Below, one piece after another: positions 55,717 to 64,000 of a stretch of DNA of 64,000 nt. The position numbers and the translations under genes are program-made. Numbering within the stretch: position 1 is the first letter of the stretch; every line of letters begins with the position of its first letter. The stretch covers positions 1 through 64,000 of the forward strand of contig JASANG010000809.1 in assembly GCA_030248215.1 (NCBI GenBank), read 5' to 3'. Origin of the DNA: Enoplolaimus lenunculus (taxonomy: Eukaryota > Nematoda > Enoplea > Enoplida > Thoracostomopsidae). The notes under the pieces were generated by a model. The model saw only the letters and a program-made list of their open reading frames with translations. It searched no databases and had not been told where the DNA came from.

Positions 55717-58070
55717 ATGTTGTCAAAAACAATTGCATGCGCTGTGGTACTAATTGGCTACACGATATCCGGTATGTTGCAGCAAAATATTATAATTTTC
55801 TCACTTCTGGCAATAATTACTTTTTGAAAATTGGTAAATCTTAAAAACGATCTATGTATATATACTAGGTGTAAATGCGAAATGAACTATCCTATCCCAT
55901 GCATCTCAACAAACTGCCTTCAGTGACGCTAATTTTAGTATTTCCGCCTTTATTTATTGTAACACGGTGTAATGTTGTGATGTTGCACGCATGTGCAATA
56001 CTTGAATATGTCTGTAATTCGAAATGTTAGCTGGAATGTTTAACAAATTTAACCATAACCAAGCAAAACCTACCGTTACTGCAAACTTTTGTAGAACGAA
56101 ATATACAATAAATGTTTCCGTTACGTCGTATTATCAAAACATTGTTTACTTCTCCGTTTGAACGAATCCCAAAATACGTATGTGTGCAGTTCCAGCTTCA
56201 CAATATTAACAATTTGGGGGCACTCCAGTTTTAATGATTAAATAAAACTTACTGTTTTTATGATTACAGAAAACTTCCGGTTTCGCTCATATTCAATATT
56301 TCAAAATGGTAGAAAACGAAAGCTTCATCGATGAAACTAAACTTCTGAAATGAAATTTCGCAACAGTTTTTAAACCGAAAACTTTAAATATTTTGTTATA
56401 CATCTACAGGAGTAACAGGTGACCAGCTATACCAGTGCTTCGCGGATGAATGTCAAACGTGTGAAAAAGCCGACTGCAACCGAGATTTTAGAGTATTTCT
56501 GTCAATGGACGATTGCACTGCAAACGGATGTGGCAAATTTGTTAATGGTAAACATTCGTTGGTTTACTAAATTAAAAACAACAAAAAGTATCTTTCAGCA
56601 AAAATTTTCTGATATACTAAGAAAGCTACTATTGTAAAATATTTAGGCAAAGAGCAATTTTTTGGCAATCTGGCCAATGTAAAGAACAGGAGCGGAACAG
56701 TGCTATAAGCATATTCCAAAGTAACATGGGCCCCTAAGCCTATGCCTAAAATTAGTCTAAATCTGAAGCATACTCTTTTCTACTCCCTCAGAAAAACGTT
56801 CCGCACCCGATTTTTACAAGCCGTGCAAAATAAAGCGCAGATTATTCGTTATAAAAGTGTATGGTTACTCTACTTTGTGCAAACAGCGCGTAGCCAGAAG
56901 TGGTCTGGGGTCCAGGCGGCCAAAATTGCATATGGATTTTCGATCGTTTCACACAATTGGTCGAGAGCCCTTCGAATATCATCTTCTTTTTAACTAATGT
57001 TAGATAATGGCTGGTTTCAAAACCGTACTTAAGTACAACATAGTGCTTAAATACTTGCAAACTAATTACTTAACCATTTTGTCGTTTTTAAAACCTTGCT
57101 TGAGAAGTAAATACTTAAGTCGCTGAATAAATTTGATATATTATTGATTTACTATTCTGGCACATAATCTTGGACTAACACAAATTGTAGACTCATGGTG
57201 CCTTCTGAATATAAAGCGAAACTATTGCTTTATTATTATGACAGTGGCTAACATTTGACAAATCTGTATTAGTTCGAAAAGTTAAATATTTATACTTTAA
57301 GTCGCCGACTTAATAATTACTTATGGTTAACTTAAGCAAATACTTGAGTAAGATTTGAGAAACCCAGCCAAATATAACTTAATACAAATTTAAAATTTTA
57401 TCTAAATGCTTGTTAGACAAACACAAAACTATGCAACTCGAAAAGAAAAATATTTACTGTTGGTGAGTTGTGTCATTGTGTTGTTTTTCTCAATTTTAAC
57501 GCTCTGGTACATTTTTCCTCATGAGTAATTATTAAATCGCCGCAGCTGGAATTTTTTCAATTTTCAGAAACCAACGTGGATTTCTGCGATCCATCAGGCA
57601 AAAAGCCTTTGGAATCGGGCACCATCAATCTTCAGTGCAATCCAAACGGCGGTAGCGCTACTGGTTGCCCACCATTGCTTGTTTGCTCACCGATCGCTTC
57701 GAAAGGTTTGCATTATTGCTGCAAAGCAGATGGAGCAAATACGCCAGCACCAAAAGTAGGTGAACCAGCAGCAGAGAACAGTAAGCTAGTCGCGGTTGAC
57801 GAAAAAAATGACGTAAATAACGTCATTGAAACCAACAACGAGAACGAGGACGATGATGACGATGATAATGACGAAGCTGAAGATGATGACGACGATGATG
57901 ATGATGAATATGACGGCGATGATGATGATGATTATGACAACGATGAAGAAAGAAATCCTGGCTCAAGCGATAAAGAAGACTACGACTACTACGTTGGTAG
58001 TGCGACCAAATCCGCAACGGCCGCTCTAATGCTGTTCGCGATTGAAGTTGTATGGTTTGTTTTCATGTGA
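55717..58070 (+). CDS. Small GPI-anchored-type surface protein with Cys-rich head and Asp-rich tail, 231 aa
   Basis: Exons: 55717-55771, 56410-56547, 57568-58070; phases fit and give 232 codons with stop. It opens with a signal peptide (MLSKTIACAVVLIGYTISG). The head has many Cys residues (YQCFADECQTCEKADC, DDCTANGCGK). The third exon then adds a motif like the nematode lustrin/EB cysteine repeat (LQCNPNGGSATGCPPLLVC, then HYCC). Residues from about 150 on form an extremely acidic stretch dominated by Asp and Glu. The C-terminus is small residues (GSATKSATAA) followed by a hydrophobic end (LMLFAIEVVWFVFM) with no cytosolic tail, the usual layout of a GPI-attachment signal. I infer an extracellular membrane-attached protein that may bind cations through the acidic stretch. 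The specific function is unknown. Confidence 0.78.
56672..56822. mobile_element. TTAGGC-bearing MITE, copy O, in intron 2 of the GPI-protein gene
   Basis: It starts GGCCAATGTAAAGAACAGG and ends CGATTTTTACAAGCC. Its core has lost most of the array (CCTAAGCCTATGCC). Confidence 0.65.
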
Positions 58071-58759
58071 ATGGTCACCGAAAGAAATTAATTCTTTAAT
58101 AATTTATTTAACTTTCTCCCTATATTGCATTATTTGAAATTTTAACATAATTTTATAACGTTTTTTATTCGACATCTTTCGTAATCATTTCTAAGCTGCT
58201 GATCGAACAACGACTTTTAGATTCCAGCTTTGCGGAACCTTTGGTTGGATATTGAAAGTGAACTCTTTCGCCGAATGTTGCTCGTGCAATTTTTTGCCAG
58301 AAAGAACTTTCAGTTGCAACTTGCACATGCAGGTATTTTGCATCGAAAACTTGCAACTACAACTTGCAGTAGCAAGTTTTGTTCAAAAAATATTAGAAAA
58401 CTTGTAGCTGCAAGTTTGCGCTGTAAAACACTTGCACGGGCAAACTGCAGCTGCGAATCCTCGTGGAAAAACACTCGTGTTAACAAGGTTGTGCTGAACT
58501 CCTTTTAAACTTAATAGCTGCTCTATAAATGTCTAAACCTTTTGACGTAAGTGTAAGTCTTTTTGAGTACCAATCGTTGCTCCAAAAAATTGCTAAATGT
58601 TTTTTAAATCTTGCACCTTCTTTTTCTCGCAGGGGTCATAATATATTACAAATTTAAAATCTCTGTAGAGCTACTGGATTAAAATTAGTAAATTTTATTA
58701 TAAAAGAATACATCAGGTTTAATACGTTATGAAGTATTTTCCACATCCGAAAAGAAAAA

Positions 58760-58930
58760 ATGGCTAATGTATAGAGGGTCGGAACAGTCTCAAGTTTCGG
58801 TAAGGCTAAGGTTTAGTTTGGGAAAATGCTTACAAAAACCTAAGCTTTTGACCGAACCTTTGTCTAAGGGTTTATTTAAAGCCTAAACCAGCCTCTAAAA
58901 GCCTTATCCTTAAATGTTGCGGTAATCTAC
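58760..58930. mobile_element. TTAGGC-type MITE, copy P (degraded)
   Basis: GGCTAATGTATAGAGGGTCGG is like the left end and the interior has TAAGGCTAAGGTTTAG. The telomere-like array has decayed. Confidence 0.45.
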
Positions 58931-58978
58931 AAGCGCCTATATAGGAAAATATGTTGAGTAAAAAATAGAAATTTTAAT

Positions 58979-59150
58979 TGTAGTATAAGCACATTCCTAA
59001 GCCTATGCTTAGGTCTAAGCCTAACCGTAAGATAGAGTTTATACCTAAATCTAAGCGTAAGTCTAAGCAAAAACAATAGTCTAAAGCAAGCTTATCTACT
59101 GTATTGCAGTCTCGCAGAAAAACGGTCCGCCCCTGATCTTTACAAGTACC
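58979..59150. mobile_element. TTAGGC-bearing MITE, copy Q
   Basis: It carries ATTCCTAAGCCTATGCTTAG, then AAGTCTAAGCAAAAACAATAG, and ends GTCCGCCCCTGATCTTTACA. The left end is incomplete. Confidence 0.6.
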
Positions 59151-61316
59151 GTTATTTGTATTCTAAAAGAAAAAACTATAAGTGCAAACTTAATATTTAT
59201 GCTAATTATATACATAAAAATTTGAATTATCTACTTTTCTCCTGTTTTACTTTGTGTCACTGTATGATTGTAATAACTTGTGATTTCAACTATCAATTTT
59301 GAGGGCGGCTGAGTCCCAGAAACATGGCGTAAAAGTGACAACCTTTGACGTATGTCAATTTTGGACTTAAGTTTGAAATTAGGCTTAAGTTTAAAGGCTG
59401 GAGATTTTAAGAAATACCTAGCTGCAAATTGAAATATTGATTTTTAATTATGAAACAACAAATAGACGCTAAGCGATAAAAATTTCGGTTGTAAAACTTT
59501 TAACTCCAAAACTCTGACTAAACATATTAAGCGCACCACGTCATGAATGTCATAGCTTTTAGTATTTGCCTGCTTATAAAAAGCGTCCACGAATAATGAC
59601 TTAGACAAGTGTTCGATTCAAATTACGTGTCTTGCATGGGCGTTCCAGCTTGCTTAAAATAGGAATGAGTTACAAGTGAAGAGTATATGACTGTTTTGTA
59701 ATGAACTTATATAAATAAATTACTGATATGTGGTTTTTATGCAACTAAATATATACAACTTTTTAATTTTGTACGACAAACCAGCGAACGGCTACTGAAT
59801 AATTTCGAACACGATAATTAATTTTATGTAGTTTGTGTATATAAAGTCGAGAGACTTAAATTTTTTGCTTTAAATAAAAAGAAAACACAGTTTTTGGATC
59901 GATGCCTAATTATCAGTAGCGATAACTATTAATGGAGTTCATTGACCAAAATGTGCAATTGTTTTCGTTTACACCAGGTGCAACTATCGTAATCGTCGGT
60001 GATAAATTAATACTAGTCGCCGTAGTTGCATACATTTTTAACTTTTGTTTACTTGTGCTGAACAGTGCCTAAAATTTGTATATGGGACGAACCAGCTTTA
60101 ATGTGTAAATGTTGTAATGTGTGTAAGCTATTAGTTTTATCTGTTAAAAACGGATAGCGTAGCAATGATTCTGATGAAGTAATGATTATATTCAACACGA
60201 ACGAAACTGAGAAAAAATTTCATATTTTTAATACACAATTTACTTCAAAGATTAAAAATAGTCTTAATTTAGCTTACAACTTTTGCCACAAACAATATTC
60301 ACACGTGCAAGTTTTGCAGTAAAAGCTTGCTCGTGCTAGTTGCATGTTCAAGTTTGGTCACAAAGCAGCTTTAAGTTCTTGAGCTACAAATAATTCACCG
60401 AAATTGACGCTATTAAATTTAATTCGCGCCGTTCAATGTGTATGAAAGTTTGGGGCAATTTCGCAATATAACCCGGTCATAGTACTCATAATATTTGCTT
60501 AAAACAAAATATTGGCAGCACTTTACATACATTTATTAAAATTTAGTAAATTCGGCATAATTACAGTAGCGTCCGGCTACAGTTCCAAGAAAACGAGTTT
60601 AACGTATACTAAAAGATTAATAGTATTCTGTGAATCAACCGTTTTGAGCGTTGATGAACTAACGAAAATTTCATATCGACAACCATTTCAACTCAATTTC
60701 ACGTTGTGTCTTCAGTTTACTGTCACTAACTTTAACGTACGAAATGGTAAATTACACATTATATGCGAACGACAGTTGAAACTCGCCTTCATGTAACATT
60801 TTTGTTTTAATAATTAATGAAAGAAACAAAGACTCCCACTTTGAGTATTTATTACGGTACGTTTAGTGGTCAAGAAACGCTAAATTAAACCACTGACGCA
60901 CAAAGGTAAGCATTTTTACGACATGCAACTAAATTAATCAATCAGTATTTCAGCAAATAGCTTAAAGATTTATGTTGTCCAATAAATTTGCAATATAGTC
61001 TAGGTAACAAACCAGGGGTACAGGGTCACATGGACCAGATTTTTTAACCATGGTGTCTAAAAAGTAAACTAGGGGTCAAGGTTTCACAAAGGTCATTTTT
61101 ACCCATGGCTGATCGGGACCCATCAAAATTTCGATCAACGACTCATGACCGACAGGTTATCTTTCCAACTCTGCTTTCAGCATTTATGACTAATGAGTGT
61201 GTGTATACTGGTAAAAGTCTTGTGTTGCAATAACTCTTTACCTATAAATATCGATCACATTATCGTACAGCAAATGTTGGTCAAATTTGTCTATTCGATT
61301 TCATGCTATTGCTGAT

Positions 61317-64000
61317 TCACAACGTACACAGCAATCCGTGTGGTGAACATTCAATTTGTCGATGTTCATTGTTGGTGTCTATCGAATGATTAGGGCATCT
61401 GACTAACGGTAATATACCATCACAATTGTTTACGTTAGGCGACTGATCATGGCTACACTGTTGACCTGTAGTGCAACCTGTTGGATCATAACCACAGCAT
61501 TCAGCTTGACTAGTTGAACAGGCTAACAACGATAGGTTCGGTGAAGCGAATAACCCCATTCCTTTAGGATCAGTAAGTGTTTCAATACCATTGAAGGTGC
61601 GCTGGCTACTATCAACCCCAATTACTTCTGATTGCTGCAAACGTTGAGCGGAAGCGTAATTTGGAGACAGTTGCTGTTGTTTTTGCTGTTGTTGCTGCTG
61701 TTGCTGTTGCTGTTGTTGGTGTTGTTTTGAAGAGATTGATTTAAATCTGTTGGGGTTTTGTCGCTGAGATTGCCGAAACTTTTCACGACGAGCGGCGACA
61801 TGGCGTTGAGTTTTTTCGTACAACATTTGAACGAGGCAAACGATTACTTGCAACAGCGTCAGGATTGATCCGCCGACCCACAAGCCAAGTTGTCCTCCTG
61901 AAACGCGTTTAAATTGTTTTGAGTTGAACCGCTGAATTACACGTTGAATTAAAACACATGCATATAGGCTCAAAGTAGTCAAAAAGATATATATTACCCA
62001 GAGCGAATAATGACAAGAGTGTGCAACTGTTGGGGTGCCGCATAATACAAAACGTACCGCCGGGTGTTGCGTTTTTGACCGACCGCCCCTTGTTTAGAAG
62101 GCGGTCGCTATTACATGAATACCCCAAAATTAATCTATAAAGGGAGCATGTTTGACCCCACATACATAAAGTTCCATGGTTCGCACCGGTTGTACCCCCT
62201 TTAAATAAAGGGAGTTAGGACAAAAACCCAACGCTGTCGGATATATTTTTTTCAACACAGTATCTGCTCAGTTGCACACTCTTGTTAAACAGCGATTATC
62301 CACTCTTGATATTACGAATTACATCATTTAGTTAGAATTGACTAAGCTTTGTGACTCGGTTTTGCTACGCTGAATTTCTAAAATAAATTATTCTTTGCAA
62401 CAGCAAAAATATTCCTAAGCCATAATGAAACATAATTTTGGTCTGAACCATAACTCTTGTTCTAGAGAAGTCTTTAGTTTGCTAGCGACTCTAGGTTTTT
62501 GAGCCGGCAGCGAAGTGTGACTATTGCAGTTTGTAAAACTGACTCTTGAGGTATAGTTTGTGCCACCTGTCTACTTAAAATATTTTATATAGAATGCCAG
62601 ACGCCACCTGGAAGGTATCATCAATTATAAATTCATTCCCGTCAATAATGAATTCAAACTGCATAAAAAAGCATAATCATAGTTCGCTAGCGCAATATAT
62701 TCCATAACACAATGCAGCAATGCATCACTTCATTATACGATGTATTATATAAAACAAACAGCACTAGGAAAGGTCGAGTTTCAATAAGTCTTAAATCTAC
62801 AATGGTTTTCATTCAGAATCACAACGAACAAAAATCTAAAACACTTTATATTTGCTTCTAACAGACCGTTTTACTCTAGGATACTAAGATTAAACAACAA
62901 ATGATTACTTAACCAAAAAACCGCAAAGCCAATGAAAGTTCTACGCTCTTCTAAGTTTGTAGTAACCATATTAACAGATTCTCGTGAGTAAACGCTCGTT
63001 AATCGACTAAAAATCGCACACATACTAACGTTGGAAACTTAGTAATTGACCTGAATAGTAGATTGGCGTACAACATTTACACCACAAAAAACGTACAACT
63101 TACCCAAATTCGCAATAAACGTATTGGCGTACAACATTTACACCACAAAAAACGTACAACTTACCCAAATTCGCAATAAACGTATCAACAGTTTTCGTCG
63201 GAAAATGCTTGATCAACCGATACTCTAAGCGTTCGAAAAATACGTCCAAAATAATTGTACGATGAAACGCGTCATATTCTTGATTATCCTTCAAAAAAGT
63301 ACGAATATGCGGTGACGGAATTGCTGCAAACGAAAACGCTGACGTATACTGCCAGTACCGACACAGTGGAATACATTCTCGTTGACAATCTGTTACTAAC
63401 ATTGGCTTAACGGTCATTTGTTCTTGCGTTTTCGGTATAAGGCAGTGGAGAAATTCACGTGTTGTACATGCCCGGTGGCTCGGGCTCAAACTAGCAACAT
63501 GACTGCAGTTACAAGCGCGATGACCAGCTTCGAATATGCATTCAGCAAAGCATTGAACTCGCGAGTATTTCGGTTCAGGCGATTTGCATTCGTAACGCGG
63601 CGGATCGTTTATAAAATCAAATTGTGTCGCTCGTACAGGCATTAAAGCGTGGATTCCTGTTGGCAAAAATGTCAAATCATAATCAAGGCCTCGATATTGT
63701 TCAACCAGTTTTACCGCAATTCCTAAATTGTGCAAATTATTAATTGCAGGTGTGTAAAATTCAACCGGAAGCGTAATATACACGGTGATGCCGAAACCAA
63801 ACCCTGCAGCCATTTGCGATATACCCCTAATACGGTAACATTTGCCAACGCTTGTCATTACTTCACTTGCGTCTTCGCAACAATTATACGGTCCACCTGT
63901 ACTTTTGACACAGTAACGTATCAGTGAATCACACTGAATACTAGCACGATGAACAAATTGCTGAAATGTTAACCCGAGCTCGCGTAGTACTGCCTGCAGT
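61317..64000 (-). CDS. DEG/ENaC-family sodium channel subunit, 3' part (5' end outside window)
   Basis: The two exons seen on the minus strand are 64000-63165 (continuing beyond the window) and 61897-61317, joined in phase 1. The first encodes the late extracellular domain of an amiloride-sensitive-type channel: paired Cys (CDSLIRYC, YNCCED), GKCYRI, then CFAECIFEAGHRACNCSH and CQRECIPLCRYW with the family's SFAAIPS segment. The second starts at GGQLGLWVGGSILTLLQVIV, the second membrane helix with the GxS selectivity-filter motif (here GGS). A cytosolic tail of about 165 residues follows, with a Gln run encoded by mixed CAA/CAG codons (about 61675-61725). The family forms trimeric sodium channels, gated by touch, acid or peptides in different members. 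The subtype cannot be told from this part. A duplicated splice donor lies at the end of the first exon. Confidence 0.9.
62013..62285. mobile_element. Inverted-repeat MITE (ACAAGAGTGTGCAACTG ends) in DEG/ENaC intron
   Basis: The ends ACAAGAGTGTGCAACTG and CAGTTGCACACTCTTGT are exact inverted repeats. The interior (GGAGCATGTTTGACCCCA, CATACATAAAG, CCGCCCCTTGTTTAG) matches the element at 21754-22056. Confidence 0.78.
63062..63183. repeat. Exact 61-bp tandem duplication spanning a splice donor
   Basis: Positions 63062-63122 and 63123-63183 are identical over 61 bases. On the minus strand each copy carries GCGAATTTGG followed by GTAAGT, so the donor of the DEG/ENaC exon exists twice (at 63164 and 63103). 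Only the first gives the phase needed by the last exon; use of the second adds 61 bases and shifts the frame. Confidence 0.95.

Larger units (their letters stand above)
58071..61316. other. Interval between the GPI-protein and DEG/ENaC genes (convergent 3' ends)
   Basis: It holds two TTAGGC-type MITE copies (58760-58930 and 58979-59150) and diverged CTTGCAGCTGCAAG-type palindrome sequence at 58290-58460. No exon is supported; 59160-61316 is mostly plain AT-rich sequence. Confidence 0.55.

Noticed and set aside
57823-58029. His- and Met-rich frames on both strands
   Set aside because: They are shadows of the Asp/Glu-rich coding sequence of the GPI-type protein.

Overview
The window is animal nuclear DNA: AT-rich, with multi-exon genes, introns from about 140 bp to 12 kb, and many short inverted-repeat transposons. 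The hexamer TTAGGC (the nematode telomere repeat) recurs across the window inside one short transposon family. With the gene content, this makes a nematode the best guess. I cannot name the species.

I rebuilt six genes by joining exons at GT/AG sites whose phases agree. (1) UXS1, UDP-glucuronate decarboxylase, + strand, 476-19018, 11 exons, 399 aa. (2) A calponin/transgelin-like CH-domain gene on the minus strand, 5628-7612, nested inside the 12-kb first intron of UXS1. (3) A Dok-family PH-PTB adaptor, + strand, 30955-42800, 6 exons, 1118 aa. (4) An unrecognised secreted, basic, Cys-containing protein with a furin-type RAKR site, + strand, 45001-52628, 11 exons, 631 aa. (5) A small, probably GPI-anchored protein with a Cys-rich head and a very acidic tail, + strand, 55717-58070, 3 exons, 231 aa. 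(6) The 3' part of a DEG/ENaC channel gene on the minus strand, 61317 to beyond 64000, with a 61-bp exact tandem duplication across a splice donor.

Layout: 1-19 kb is UXS1, with the calponin gene, a LINE remnant and many MITEs in its introns. 19-31 kb is gene-poor and rich in MITEs. 31-43 kb is the Dok gene, 45-52.6 kb the secreted gene, 55.7-58.1 kb the GPI protein and 61.3-64 kb the channel gene. The genes look like independent transcription units. I see no operon and no shared pathway. Three products (4, 5, 6) are secreted or cell-surface proteins, UXS1 is a Golgi enzyme for UDP-xylose, and Dok is a signalling adaptor.

The most distinctive non-genic signal is a family of about 17 short elements of hAT type (8-bp target duplications in the best copies) that carry TTAGGC arrays in their middles and so scatter telomere-like DNA through introns and intergenic sequence. 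A second hAT-like family (ends CAGGGTGCGACC and variants), a fold-back element, piggyBac-like, Harbinger-like and other MITEs fill much of the rest. I saw no rRNA gene, no intact tRNA and no CRISPR array, and recognised no retroviral or Polinton-like element.
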